From assembly GCA_028532985.1 (NCBI GenBank), contig JANCIK010000008.1, positions 868,001 through 932,000 on the forward strand: 64,000 nt of DNA, in the 5' to 3' direction. The notes beneath the pieces were generated by a model. That model was not told the DNA's origin. It saw nothing but the letters and a program-made list of their open reading frames with translations, and did not search any database. Positions 20,908-31,585 of the stretch are shown piece by piece (the first letter of the stretch is position 1; every line of letters starts with the position of its first letter). This DNA comes from Stropharia rugosoannulata (Eukaryota > Basidiomycota > Agaricomycetes > Agaricales > Strophariaceae). A program made the translations under genes and the position numbers.

Positions 20908-23844
20908 TCATAACGGATCATTGAATCCTTTGAATGAAAGCTCTCGCTCAATTCCTTGTGGATCGTGTGTCTTGTCAGGACCTTCTTGATGTGGTATGCG
21001 GCGTCGCAAACGAGATATAGGATCAACATTAGAATGTACCCGTCCAGCCCGATGTATTATTCTCATGTTAGGGAAGGCAGCGTATACTAAACCCCAGGTA
21101 AGAAGTCGCCTATTCACATTCTGGAAGGTTCTGCTCCAGGTGAGAGCGGCATGGTCAGTTATAGCATATATTTGCTCACCCTCTAGCAGTGATTGAAATT
21201 TAATTAATCCTTCTTTGAGAGCTAAAGCCTCGCGTTCTGTAGGGGAGTAATTCCGTTCGGCCGTCTGCAGTACACGAGACCAGTAGGCTATTACTCGTTC
21301 CACAAGTACTGTAGTTTCTTCAAATTCTTCATCCCATTCCTGAGTTTCAGAGGCGTCATCAGTTCCGTTAGCTAGGCGGATTACTAAATTAGGTACAGGC
21401 TCTTTGTTTTTAAAGGCTCGTTCTAATTTTTCATAAGTTTTAGTTCCTTTCAGATCTCGGATTTTGATGGGTTGAACTTGTTGAAGTATTGCTGCGAGGG
21501 CGAAATCACAAGCATCAGTGTATAAACGATAAGGTCTTCCGGGCATAGCGTGTGCGCGAACGGGGGCTTGTGTTAATACCTCTTTACACAACGAGAATGC
21601 TCGTTCTTCATTTATTCCCCAATTCCATCGGTTCTCCTTCTTGAGTAGTTGAAATAACGGATGAACTATCCAAGCATAGAACGGGATGTACGCAGAGAAA
21701 TAAACCATCATACCTAAAAATATTTGTAAGTCATGTATATTTTTAGGTGATTCTAATTCTAGAATGGCGTCGATTTTTTCCTTATGCGTAGATAGCCCTA
21801 ATCTGGATACTCTTTGACCTAATAATAGAATGGATTGGTAACCGAAGTGACATTTGGAGGGCGACAAGGTAATTTTTGCCTGTTCAATAGCTTCTAATAC
21901 GAGATTGACATGTGTTAAATGTTCCTCGAACGTTTTGGAAAAAATAACTATGTCATCGATGTATACGAGCGTAAAGGTCCATAAATATGGAGCCAGCACT
22001 TCTTGCATTACTCTCTGGAATACAGCGGGGCCGTTACGGTAGCCAAATGGCATGTGCGCGAACTGGTATAACCCTTTATGTGTGCGAAACGCAAGTTTAT
22101 CTCTATCTTCTGGTCTAATGGTCAATTGAGTGAATCCTGATAAGGCATCTAGACTAGATAGATATTGACAACCTTCCAGTGATTGCAAAATATCCTCTTG
22201 TCGTGGTAAAGGGAATTCATCTGGTATAACACGTTCGTTGAGCCTTCTTAAGTCAATCACCATTCGAGGTTTATTATTTCGTTGAACAATGAATACGGGA
22301 GCGGCCCAAGGACTCCTGGATTCCTCTATTACTCCTAGTTTTAACCATGTGTCCATTTGTTTATTTATAATATCTCTTTTCTCAGGTGAAGCGTTGAATG
22401 GTGGAATGGATATAGGTTTAGTGCCGGGCATTAGAGGTATGTCAATTTCAGCCGGATAGTTTCCAAGTCGCCCGCTCAGACTGAATGCATTTTGTCTCTT
22501 CCATAATATTTGTTTAAGGGCCTCTCGTTTGACCGTTGGTAATTTTAAATTGATGTCTACTTGCTCCTGGAATTCGGTCTCAGATATTTCCTCTTCTGGT
22601 ACATAAGAAGTCTTAGGACCTCCTTCTACTGCTGGATCTCCAGGTCGGTCGTTTTCCATTGCTCGTTTGTTCATGTTTGTTAGTTTATCAACTTGTGAGG
22701 AATGAAATGCGCTGTTAACAGTACGCTGATTTTCCAAAAGTTGTTTGATAAGTAGTCCTCGTTGTTCTATTCTTAGCCTTTCTTCTAATTGAGTATCCTT
22801 TAGGCGTTTAAATGCTTTCTCTGGATCGTAGGCATAGGACACGATTTGGTCCTTGTTTATAGATATAGGTGTTTTTGAGAAATTGGTTATGTATAACCGT
22901 GGGTCTTTGTGGTTGATGATGATATCTGGGCAGCCATATGGTACTTGTAGAGACTTTTGATACGTGATATTTCGTTCTACGTACATATCTGGATTAACAA
23001 ATTCCAAGTTTACAGGAATTATTCGAGAGGTAAGCGGAGGGATTATTACTGAGAAACCTGCGGTTACACGGGTGTCTTTGTGTTTCTTACGCAATCGTTG
23101 CTTGTAACTTTGTTTTCTTCGATGTATCTTGGCTTTGGAGATTTTAACTTCGTAATCCGGTCGTTTAGATATTCTGAACGCATGCCCATCTTGAGCCATA
23201 AGGGAAGAACCCGACAGAGAGTTGTATACCTCTGCTAATCTTCCGGATTCGCCAAATTTGACGTAGCTATGATTGTTTTCTCGTAGAATAGATACTGAGT
23301 ACTGATCCATGAAATCATTGCCAAGTATAAATGGGGTAGTCATTCCTTTGACTACATATGCCTCTACATTCATTTTAACTGGCCCCTGAGGAGTGTCAAA
23401 GTAAAGGTCAATTATGATTAACCCATTTATTGTAGCCTTTCCTGTGACTTGTAATAAATTGATCTTTTGACCGGTCTTCACCTTGGGTTTATTTAACAGC
23501 TTATCTAACGCATCTTGCGAGATTAGTGTTATGTCTGATCCTGAATCTATAATTACTGAGATTTGGTTAGTTATTAGAGAGTTAACATGTCCTTGAATTT
23601 CGGTAGCTTTTGATCCCAAAAACACGCATCCAGCTGGGCAAGCCATGATTCTTTCAAGTTCAACTAATTCTCCTAGATCTGTCTTGGTCGCAGCTCTATA
23701 TGCATATTTCATAATTTCTTTAGCTAGTTTCCGTCTGGTTTTTCGATTTTCTTGAGTGACAGGAGGAGCGATGCCTTGTTTGTTGATGGTTTTGACTACC
23801 TTTACATTGAGCGTAGTAGAGTTGAGGCCCAATTCAGTGCTCAA
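20908..23844 (-). CDS. Gypsy-1 pol: aspartic protease, reverse transcriptase, RNase H
   Basis: A 978-codon open frame. Protease active site: IIDSGSDITLIS (about residues 98-109). Reverse transcriptase: MVIDLRRLNERVIPDEFPLP, then TFTLVYIDDIVIFS with the YIDD active site. RNase H: RLYTDACDFALAAILQ, then REALALKEGL and ITDHAALTW; it ends near VDPISRL. The frame is -1 relative to gag (gag ends with TGA overlapping TTGAGC), which suggests programmed -1 frameshifting or reinitiation. It ends in TGA at 20,908, where the family usually carries Arg before the MYDEL segment, so this stop is probably a mutation and not the natural end. Confidence 0.88.
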   Translation of the reverse strand: MSTELGLNSTTLNVKVVKTINKQGIAPPVTQENRKTRRKLAKEIMKYAYRAATKTDLGELVELERIMACPAGCVFLGSKATEIQGHVNSLITNQISVIIDSGSDITLISQDALDKLLNKPKVKTGQKINLLQVTGKATINGLIIIDLYFDTPQGPVKMNVEAYVVKGMTTPFILGNDFMDQYSVSILRENNHSYVKFGESGRLAEVYNSLSGSSLMAQDGHAFRISKRPDYEVKISKAKIHRRKQSYKQRLRKKHKDTRVTAGFSVIIPPLTSRIIPVNLEFVNPDMYVERNITYQKSLQVPYGCPDIIINHKDPRLYITNFSKTPISINKDQIVSYAYDPEKAFKRLKDTQLEERLRIEQRGLLIKQLLENQRTVNSAFHSSQVDKLTNMNKRAMENDRPGDPAVEGGPKTSYVPEEEISETEFQEQVDINLKLPTVKREALKQILWKRQNAFSLSGRLGNYPAEIDIPLMPGTKPISIPPFNASPEKRDIINKQMDTWLKLGVIEESRSPWAAPVFIVQRNNKPRMVIDLRRLNERVIPDEFPLPRQEDILQSLEGCQYLSSLDALSGFTQLTIRPEDRDKLAFRTHKGLYQFAHMPFGYRNGPAVFQRVMQEVLAPYLWTFTLVYIDDIVIFSKTFEEHLTHVNLVLEAIEQAKITLSPSKCHFGYQSILLLGQRVSRLGLSTHKEKIDAILELESPKNIHDLQIFLGMMVYFSAYIPFYAWIVHPLFQLLKKENRWNWGINEERAFSLCKEVLTQAPVRAHAMPGRPYRLYTDACDFALAAILQQVQPIKIRDLKGTKTYEKLERAFKNKEPVPNLVIRLANGTDDASETQEWDEEFEETTVLVERVIAYWSRVLQTAERNYSPTEREALALKEGLIKFQSLLEGEQIYAITDHAALTWSRTFQNVNRRLLTWGLVYAAFPNMRIIHRAGRVHSNVDPISRLRRRIPHQEGPDKTHDPQGIERELSFKGFNDPL

Positions 23845-26032
23845 TGCTGGACTGATTGGGCGTTCTGAAAATCCTCTTCATCGTCCGTGATTAGTCCATA
23901 GTACAAGTCGTCGTATTCATTTTGAGCAGTTTCTTCGTCTGAAGAAGTCATAGCCAGGTTAACACGTGCTCTCTTTTCACCTTTGCGAGCGTATTTGCAT
24001 TCAGGATCCCAATGATTATCGCTACCACAATGATGGCATGGGCGTCCTCCTTTAGAAACTGGTGTCCCTTTAGGAGATACATTAGAGTCATCTTTGGGAA
24101 AGGGAGGATTGGCCGTCTTTGTACTCCATCCTACCAAATTAACACGAGCTTCTCGAGGAATATTGAAGGGGTTTTTGCTTCTGTCACGGTTAGAGTATCG
24201 ATAGGGATTATTACTTGAATAGATGGGATTTCCCTGTAACAAGTTTTCCTCGTGGAATTTGACAGCAAGTTGAAATTCTTCAAGAGTGTGATAAAGGTGT
24301 GGTGTTAAAATACTAACCCAGTATGTTGGAGCTCCACTCATTATTTCGTTAATGAGTTCAGCATCGTTGTAGTTGTATACGAGCTCCAGCAGATTAAGTT
24401 TCCTAATATAATATTCACTTGGAGTTTCTTTGGAATGTTCGTAATCCCTATATGAAGCTTTATTGGCTCAACTTTTCTGTTTGTTAATGTACGCTCTGTT
24501 CATGAAGTAATTGGTTATGCCATCTCTTAGCGTTCCCCAATTAGATTCCATTCGTACACGAGAAACAAGTGGTAAGCTATAATACCACGTATCCGCTATG
24601 CTCTGTAGCCAAGTGGGTACTATAGTACACCTAATTGCTTGTATACCATTGGGGATCATTCAGATAGTCGATTAATCTTTAAAATCCAATGCCCTAATTC
24701 GTCAACGTTGCCATCCCAAGTAGGAATAATATCTATTTTAAGCTTATTATCAAACTCAGGTAAACGAGCAGTATGATTGTCGTCATTTCTGGGTATGTTC
24801 CTAGGCTTAGCAGGGTCTGTAATTCTTCGATGTCGCTTATCAGCCCTATTTCGTCGGTCGTCTCCTGATCCGTCGGAATCATCAGGGTCTGATCCGGGTG
24901 GTGATCTGTTATGTCTTGACCGAGGATTTCGGTCTTCTCAAGAACCTTGACTGGTTCTTCGTCATTCGTTTGACGCTTTTCTATCTTCATCTCTGGGAGT
25001 CCTGGATCCCGAAGACTCATCATTTCCTTCCTTTGAAGAGCCTAAATGAGGAGCAGTTTCTCTCTGAAAACTACTAGAGCTGCTTGGTGCATCCATAGGT
25101 GTATTGAAGATGTCAGAAAAACGTCGCCCGGTACTTAATCCTTGGCTTCCGAGCCCAAACATTCGCCTGCGACGTTCAGTGAATCTTTTAGTTTCCTTTC
25201 GTTCCTTGGCAGTGGATATGCTCTCGGTACTGGCATTTTCACTTTCTTCAGGAATAGTTTCTAAAAATGGGTTGGAGGGGGAGTGAAAGTTATGAGCCTT
25301 CGCGAGTTCTTGAAGAAACATCTCTATTTCTGCTCGGTAGATAGCGGCCAAAATTTCGAAATCATTAAGATTCCAATACAGTTTGAGATGACCATTGGCT
25401 CCCCAGTAAGGTAATCCTGGTATTCCGTTGCCTCTAACTATAAGGTCATCCTGTGCTTCCAGTCTCTTAGCAATAAGCATTTGATTGAAAGTTTCATACA
25501 CGTCCTTCCTGAGAGAGTATCCTACGGTTCCATCCTTGTCGTCGTATTTAATGATATGGGTAAGTAAAGTATTTAAAACTTCCATCTCGTTCTTGAATAT
25601 TCGTCTCTCTTGATTCCGGGAGAGATGAGGATATCCTTCGATTAAGGCGCTTTTTCCTAGTGAAGCGGCACCTAGAGTGATGGCAGTAGAAATACGATCT
25701 AGATAAGATTGTTTACTTATCTCGTTGAACTTGTGATACGCGTTTCGAGAAGCTGCACTGGGTATGTGAACCACATGGGGGGCGTAATATTCCTCGGAAG
25801 AGAAAATAGTTGCGATACTGATTCCTAATGGTTCTAGAGGAGGGAACCCGGTAATATCGGTACAAGGGGGAGGGGGAATGTTCTCATTTCCCGCAGTGTT
25901 AAGAGCGGTTGCCATATCTGGGATATCAGTGGCTGAGAAAAACGAGATTTCGGGGGAGTTTGGGGTGATAGATGATTCTGGGGCAAAGGAGAATGTTTCT
26001 CTGTCAGTGCTCCAAACAACAGTCCTTTTCAT
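23841..26032 (-). pseudogene. Gypsy-1 gag, broken by three TGA codons and a frameshift
   Basis: Starts at ATG 26,032. The first 356 codons run to a TGA at 24,962; the same frame continues with another TGA at 24,938-24,940 through an Arg/Asp-rich linker to a gag core (IDIIPTWDGNVDELGHWI). Near 24,660 a 1-nt loss moves the frame to one containing TWLQSIADTWYYSLP and NWGTLRDGITNYFMNR, typical of fungal Gypsy gag. A third TGA lies at 24,468-24,470. The last part carries the zinc knuckle CHHCGSDNHWDPEC (CX2CX4HX4C) and an acidic tail. The capsid protein would package element RNA. Confidence 0.8.
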
Positions 26033-26086
26033 TCACGAACTAGAGTACTACAAATTTGCGTAACTAGTTCCAAATGCATCCACCAA

Positions 26087-26663
26087 TGTTAGAGTCCGTG
26101 GGAATCTAGCGTTGGTGTATTCGCGTGAATACACGGGGTAACGGGTAGTTAGAAAAAGTAGTAGATAGATCTGAATGAACTTAGTAATAACTCTTCAGCG
26201 TGACGCAGTGAAGTGAGATTACTCGAGGATATAAGTAGCGCAAGGCCGTACTTATGTCTTCGTTATGCTGGGCTGATGGGATCAGGCAGACAAAGATGGG
26301 GGTAAATCAGATTGATTCTTCTATCTACAAAGTACAGGATTTTTATACTACTACTGAGGGAATTTTAGGAAATAGTTGAGCATCTACAAGAATTATCAGT
26401 AATCTTGGAGAAAGAATGAGAATGTTCTTGATGCTTCTTGATGCTCCCTGAAGTTCCTGTTACTCACTGGTAAGTTCCTTGTAGATATTCTTAGCGAGAC
26501 ATTGATCAGCCGGGGATAGGCTATATTCTATCTAGGCTGATACATGTGTTTTTGGTATTTTACGTCGAGCGTAGTCGCTCGTTATGTTGTTCTTGAAGGG
26601 TTTTTGAACGCGTAAGTGTCTGCGCGTGACTAAGGTTGAGCCGAGAGATCACATACCATAACA
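26087..26663 (-). repeat. Gypsy-1 5' LTR
   Basis: 577 bp, the partner of 16,441-17,017, and followed by the TSD CAGTC at 26,664-26,668. It keeps CpG at the three sites where the partner has TpG/CpA. Inside the element it is followed on the minus strand by TTGGTGGATGCATTTGG, a possible primer-binding site starting with TGG; the matching tRNA was not identified. Confidence 0.92.
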
Positions 26664-27067
26664 CAGTCACTTGCATTCGCCATCCCTGGCTCCCCTTTGC
26701 CCGTCACTGACATTCATACCCCGTCTCGTTGCCCACCACTGCACCTGATCACTCATTGCGTCCCGGCAGGGATCCAATCACCCGAGAAGTCCAAATATAA
26801 TTTGCACTTTCCTGGCCATGCACCTTCGCCCTCGCGCCAGGCAATTCAAATTTCATCTATCCTTTCTCTTTATGCATGTCTCCCCACATCCAATCTGTAC
26901 ACAGAACCCAGGTGCTGTGCCAACCAACGGAACCAGGCCTTTTTAGCCGGGAACGTACTTCGATGTGGGACCCTTACAATACATCCATTCGCAATCCAGT
27001 GCTTCTACAGACAGCACGAGAAAAAACATTTTATAATTCAAGCTTGGTGAGAACTCAAATGTAGTCG
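26664..27067. other. C-rich flank, no gene
   Basis: Begins with the TSD and continues the C-rich composition interrupted at 16,440. ORFs here are by-products of composition. Confidence 0.4.
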
Positions 27068-27448
27068 TTACTTTGCGTCGTAAGTTGCATACGTTCCGTC
27101 TTCCCATAGGACATAGTGAATATCAATGTAGAAGCCGTCAGAAAGTACGTCTAGCAGCTCCTCAACCGCCATCACATCCTCCGCCTTGACAGTAATGGCA
27201 AGCCTCAGGAACTTCCACGCTGCCAACTTGCCGGGGACGGCGCGCTTCTGCATAAGAAAGGCATGGAAAGTGCTGAAACAGAGGATGGGAAACACCTCTC
27301 GTATGTCCAAGTACTCTAGCTTCAGACATATTATATTGCCTGCGTTATCTGCATCAACCAGTCTTGTCATCAACTTGTCATAAGCCACGTCCCAATGTGA
27401 TCTGTCCTCCGTAAATGATGGAATGTTAGTCGCACGGATGAGATGCGG
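27068..27448 (-). pseudogene. F-box protein 1, C-terminal fragment cut off by E2
   Basis: About 126 codons on the minus strand ending at 27,068, including FPILCFSTFHAFLMQKRAV and VMAVEELLDVLSDGFYIDIHYV. The open frame runs upstream without a start right up to the E2 left LTR. Removing E2 and one GCGG copy joins this frame exactly to the F-box ORF ending at 43,463: ...ALRYCP meets HLIRATNIPSF in phase. It is therefore the missing 3' end of that gene, 16 kb away. Confidence 0.88.
27445..27448. repeat. Target site duplication GCGG (left) of E2
   Basis: GCGG precedes the left LTR and recurs at 43,463-43,466 after the right LTR. A 4 bp TSD is short for Gypsy (5 bp is usual) but is confirmed by the reading frame of the interrupted gene. 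Confidence 0.85.
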
Positions 27449-28660
27449 TGACAGGGCTGCTTTTTGGCTACGGGTGTAAACAGCCAGGAGTTCCGTTAAT
27501 GGGATAGCTGCGCGCAGGAAACACAGAGGGACTAGAGTGGCGCCTGACTCGTAGTCTGCAGCTATCAGCGCGCCTTATGACGATAAGCGCCTGCGCGCAC
27601 CGTATTGCGAGAGAGATCGGTCAGCGAGCTGCACAGCCTAAAGTGCATAGTCTGGTCATCCGTGCGAGCGATCGGAGAGGCGTAGAACGGTTAAGCACCA
27701 GCAAAGTGCGGTGTGAGTACAGCTGAGCGAGTACCAAGGGCGGTGTGAAGGGCTGTGCGCGCATCTCATGTGCGCGCATCGCAAAAGGCAGAATTTGCCT
27801 AAGTCCACACATCATGTGACCGTGGCGGCGCGCATCAAAAGAGACGCGCAAAAGCCCGAGGGAACAAACGACATGCGCGCAGCGAATGCCAAGGGATCAG
27901 GACACTCGAAGGGAAGCCCGGATGCGATGCGCGGACCTTTGGCCGCGCGTTGCTAGTATTTACTTCACCTTATTATTAGTACACATGCGCGCATCGCATA
28001 TAAACCTGTATCCTTGTCTATAGTAATTTAAGCAATTGTCTACCCACTAGATCTGTGTGCTGGGTTCTGTCCCAGGCCGTCGGCGGGCTGTGTTTAGCTT
28101 TTGTTAGGGTTTTAACTGTGAAGTAATTGTGAATCATAGGAGTTTTGGATAGCTTCTGGCCACCGGGTCATTTGGAGAGCTCAGTGAGGAGTCAGTACAA
28201 CCGTGTACGGAAACTCGCACTGTAGTGTTTAGACTGTGAGACTGCACCGCCAGGTGAAAGACTTTGGAGAGTCTTGGATTGTTGGACTTTGGAGAGTCCG
28301 CGCATCGCACGAGGTCACCGGACCCGGAAGTGCGCGCAGCGGCCTTTCGCTAAAAACAACTTATTTCATTTATCATTTTGCCTAGCGCACGCCACTAGCA
28401 ACCGGGCTCTATTCGAGATTTACTAGAATTAAACCCCTCCTTACAAACGAATTTGCAGGCACTACTTGCTATTACAAAGACTAGAGGACACGAGGTGCGC
28501 GCATCGCACTCCCAGAACGGGAACCAGAGCAGAGCATAGATTATACTAGCCGTTTAGTTGAGGGCGTTCGCTCGATCTAAGGGATAGGATCTCGCTCCGC
28601 TGGGTGTGCGTGTGTGTTGTGTTTCGCGATTTCGAGTCTAGCTACGCAGTAGACCTCTCA
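27449..28660 (+). repeat. E2 5' LTR
   Basis: 1,212 bp, TGACAGGG to CCTCTCA. It contains eight copies of TGCGCGCA (for example 27,509; 27,592; 27,756; 27,771; 27,874; 27,986; 28,331; 28,496). Inside the element it is followed by TC then TGGAGCCCACCG, a possible primer-binding site beginning with TGG; the tRNA was not identified. Confidence 0.92.
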
Positions 28661-28844
28661 TCTGGAGCCCACCGCGAGGGGAAGGTTCAGAAATCTCACT
28701 TAGTGTTTCGGGAACTACGGCTTGCGCCTATTACAATAAATTACAAAAATTTCAAATAAAACGGGGACGAGTAACAAGCGAGGCAAATTTCCTGCGCCTT
28801 CATCGCTCGCCGAGCCAGAAGAAGCCAGACCATCCTTTGGAACG

Positions 28845-30797
28845 GTGCCTTCACGCGAGAGAACCACGAGGAGCAAGAAAGACGCTGAGCTGGTAGAGCC
28901 GTTGGTAATTACACCGACGCGAGACAGAAAAGCAAAGAAAAGAGCGAGGGAGGAAGCGCAGTTGCATATCGAGACTCAGGGATTAGCGCAGCGCATCCCA
29001 GGTGCGCTCACCGAAAGCGACTCGGAGTTAAGAGTAGGGACTAGTGGATTTTGGGGACCACCATCGGGCATCGAAACAGAAGACCAATTAGTGGACGGTG
29101 ATATTACACTCGAAACCGCACCATTCGGTACTTCTGATAGCCAAGCTACCCAAGACACCCCTCCTCCATTCTCGGAAGTATTTGGAACTGCTAAGACATC
29201 CGCGCAGCGCACGGCGGAAAATAGCGAAAGCGAGGCAGAGCGCGTAGCGAGAGATATATTTGGAGGAGACTTGTCAGATCTCTCAGAAAGCGAACGAAAT
29301 TCACCCCCACGAGAACCAGAAACTATGCCTAAGGACATGTCCATGCCAGTACGCGGTGCGCGCGGCGCGCCGAGCTTCGATCCTGCTGCAGAGCGCGATG
29401 AGCTGCCGCGGTACTTCGAGGATCTGGAGGATTGGTTTAAGCGCGCGGAGGTGACGGAGGACGATGAGAAAAGAGGATATGTAATCAAATATGTACCCAT
29501 GCAGACGGCGGAGGAGTGGAAGAATTTACCAGGTTATGATACCAAGGGGTACGCGGAGCTCAAGAAAATGATTCTCAACGAGTACCCGGAGGTGATCAGC
29601 ATTCAGACAGGGTCCATTGCGCGGCTCAAGAAGCTCTGCAAGGAGAATCAGCGCATCTCGGAGGAAGACCTCCAGGTGTTGCTGGACTTCAAGCGCGCGT
29701 TCTTGGCCGAGGCCGCTAAGCTCACGAAGGCGCCTACCCTGCTCGCGAATCATACCTTGGTGACTTACTTCACCAATAGTCTCACTGCGGGGTTCAGGGA
29801 TCGATTATTTAATAAACTGGACATTGATTACACGACGCGCGCATCGTTCGACAAGTTCTTAACTGAGCGCAATATACAGTTCACCGCACCTACTGGGGTG
29901 ACGGTAGAAGCGCGCACTGAGGACATGTACCCTCTCAAACAAGTAGCCGAGATGGCGGAACAAATGGCCCGTACTAGGAACCCGAGCACGACGCTGAGCC
30001 TAGGGCGCGAGAGCACTGATGGACTTATGCCGGTGCCCGCCATCAAGACTGAGGCCGCGGATGTTGGTTCGCTGCGCGGAGAGATTGAGGACCTGAAAGG
30101 GTTCGTCGCCTCCTTCAAGGATACCTTGTCGTTAGTGGAGAAGACAGTGGCGAAGTCAAAGGAGTCGAGTAAGAAAGAGTTGGAGGACATTATCCGCAAT
30201 GTCATGGCTGCGCGCGCCGCACCGATGTCGGTGCCTGTGCAACCAGTAGCCCCCATGATGCCCATGAGCGCACCGAGTTTTGGTGGACCGCCACCTAGGC
30301 CCTTCCAATACCAACAACGCCCGGAGCCTCGCTGCTTCTACTGCAAGCAGACGGGACATGTGGTTGCTGAGTGCATCGTACGGCAGCAAGACTTGTCAGC
30401 TGGAAGGATTGTCATCACGGAGGCGGGGCGCTTACAGTTACCTGATGGGTCGTCGATACCTTGGGACCCTTCGCGCGCGATCAAAGAGCGCGTCGACGAA
30501 TGGCATAAGAAGAACGGGCCGCCCGCGCAGCAAGCGTATATGGCACCCGCCCATCCCTCGTACATGGGTATGCCTCCGAGCATGGTATATTCGCAGATGT
30601 ACCAGCCAGCCAGTTCCTTGGACGAGACCTACGAAGAACAGATACGCGCACTTCAGCAAGAGCTGGAGAGTAAGAAGGCGTTCTTGAAGGAGCGCGCATC
30701 GGCGAAGACGCCTGAGGAGGTGATAGAGGAACAGCGTCAGCTAATAGCGACTATGAAAGCCGAACGCGACGCTGCGCTCAGTCAGGGTTTCGATTGA
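28845..30797 (+). CDS. E2 gag-like protein
   Basis: An open frame of about 650 codons that begins after a stop near 28,738 with no upstream ATG; the first in-frame ATG is at 29,325. Protein-like sequence exists before it, so the start is a mutated ATG (ACG at 28,842 is a candidate), a non-AUG codon or spliced. The core has LPRYFEDLEDWFKRAEVTED and a helical capsid region; near 30,342-30,383 is the zinc knuckle CFYCKQTGHVVAEC (CX2CX4HX4C) that binds element RNA. A Met/Pro-rich stretch and a coiled coil (YEEQIRALQQELESKKAFL) follow. It ends in TGA at 30,795; the next ORF starts 6 nt later in the -1 frame. Confidence 0.8.
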   Translation: MPSRERTTRSKKDAELVEPLVITPTRDRKAKKRAREEAQLHIETQGLAQRIPGALTESDSELRVGTSGFWGPPSGIETEDQLVDGDITLETAPFGTSDSQATQDTPPPFSEVFGTAKTSAQRTAENSESEAERVARDIFGGDLSDLSESERNSPPREPETMPKDMSMPVRGARGAPSFDPAAERDELPRYFEDLEDWFKRAEVTEDDEKRGYVIKYVPMQTAEEWKNLPGYDTKGYAELKKMILNEYPEVISIQTGSIARLKKLCKENQRISEEDLQVLLDFKRAFLAEAAKLTKAPTLLANHTLVTYFTNSLTAGFRDRLFNKLDIDYTTRASFDKFLTERNIQFTAPTGVTVEARTEDMYPLKQVAEMAEQMARTRNPSTTLSLGRESTDGLMPVPAIKTEAADVGSLRGEIEDLKGFVASFKDTLSLVEKTVAKSKESSKKELEDIIRNVMAARAAPMSVPVQPVAPMMPMSAPSFGGPPPRPFQYQQRPEPRCFYCKQTGHVVAECIVRQQDLSAGRIVITEAGRLQLPDGSSIPWDPSRAIKERVDEWHKKNGPPAQQAYMAPAHPSYMGMPPSMVYSQMYQPASSLDETYEEQIRALQQELESKKAFLKERASAKTPEEVIEEQRQLIATMKAERDAALSQGFD

Positions 30798-30802
30798 GTC
30801 TG

Positions 30803-31585
30803 ATGAAGGGAAACGCGGGCAGAGTTATGCGTAGCGGCTCTGATAAACCCAAGAACCCGGAGGGCGCAAACAAGAAGTTACCAATCAAGAATATACCTAG
30901 AGCATCAGTTGAGGACGCGAGTGACGATGAGGAAGATGAGTTGCGAGAGGTAGGGGAGGAGCAAGGTGCGCGCAGCGCACCAGTGAAGAAGAAAGTAGTG
31001 TTCGAGGTTCCTGCAAAAGCTGGGCCTAGTGCACGACCAGCAGCAGTGCCATATGTAATGGTACCTCCGCTGCGCGTTCCGGAGAAAGTAAAACCTAAGG
31101 TTAGGGAAGAACCCATACCTGTAGTAGAGAAGAGGAAACCTGCTTATAAGCTGCGCGCACCTATCGAAGATGAAGCGCAGGCTGACGCAGTCCTCAAACA
31201 CTTAGAAAATCAGAAGATTGAGATCACGCAGGGCCAGTTGTTAGGCATATCGACTGCAGGTTTCAGAAGAAAGTTCGTTGAGCGCATAGTACCAAGAAAG
31301 GTACCATTGGATTTGAACACGATGCGCGTACTACAATTAGACTACGATGAAGAAGAGCGCGAAGTAGATGAGGCGATTGCGCAGTTAGCAGAAGAAGAGG
31401 AAGAAGAGGAGTTTATGCAGATGGATGAGCTACCAGTGGCCACTTTCCTTACTTGCTCAGATGAGCGCAGCGGACTGCAACCGGTACCATCATCATGGAA
31501 GACCCGTACGAGCAGTACGTCTCGACTCTGCAGCCGGGCGAAAAGCCTAAGGGACTTATTGTGGCGCGCGAATCGCACCATCTGA
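30803..31585 (+). CDS. E2 linker ORF between gag and protease
   Basis: ATG at 30,803, in the -1 frame relative to gag. It is a charged, Glu/Lys/Pro-rich segment (DASDDEEDELREVGEEQG; a run of Glu near its end) with KFVERIVPRKVPLDLNTMRV. It overlaps the protease ORF by 91 nt; the real coding content probably passes into that frame near 31,490 (a -1 relation), so this is likely the N-terminal part of pol. No enzymatic motif. Confidence 0.6.
   Translation: MKGNAGRVMRSGSDKPKNPEGANKKLPIKNIPRASVEDASDDEEDELREVGEEQGARSAPVKKKVVFEVPAKAGPSARPAAVPYVMVPPLRVPEKVKPKVREEPIPVVEKRKPAYKLRAPIEDEAQADAVLKHLENQKIEITQGQLLGISTAGFRRKFVERIVPRKVPLDLNTMRVLQLDYDEEEREVDEAIAQLAEEEEEEEFMQMDELPVATFLTCSDERSGLQPVPSSWKTRTSSTSRLCSRAKSLRDLLWRANRTI

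Larger units (their letters stand above)
16441..26663 (-). mobile_element. Gypsy-1: complete chromodomain Gypsy LTR retrotransposon
   Basis: A 10,223 bp element on the minus strand bounded by 577 bp LTRs and a perfect 5 bp TSD. The order in the sense direction is LTR, gag, PR-RT-RH, IN, chromodomain, extra ORFs, purine tract, LTR. Coding capacity is broken by seven in-frame TGA codons and one frameshift, while the LTRs differ at only three sites that I could find. Insertion was therefore recent, but the copy is inactive as written. The C-terminal chromodomain places it among chromoviruses, which use it to target histone marks. Confidence 0.92.

Noticed and set aside
20416..24964. TGA read as an amino acid (recoding) in Gypsy-1
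   Set aside because: Host genes and other elements here use TGA as a normal stop, and the sites match CGA to TGA decay at Arg positions.
28976..29500. Minus-strand ORFs opposite E2 gag and pol
   Set aside because: They mirror the GC-rich coding frame of the other strand and show no phased introns, unlike the block after 36,128.
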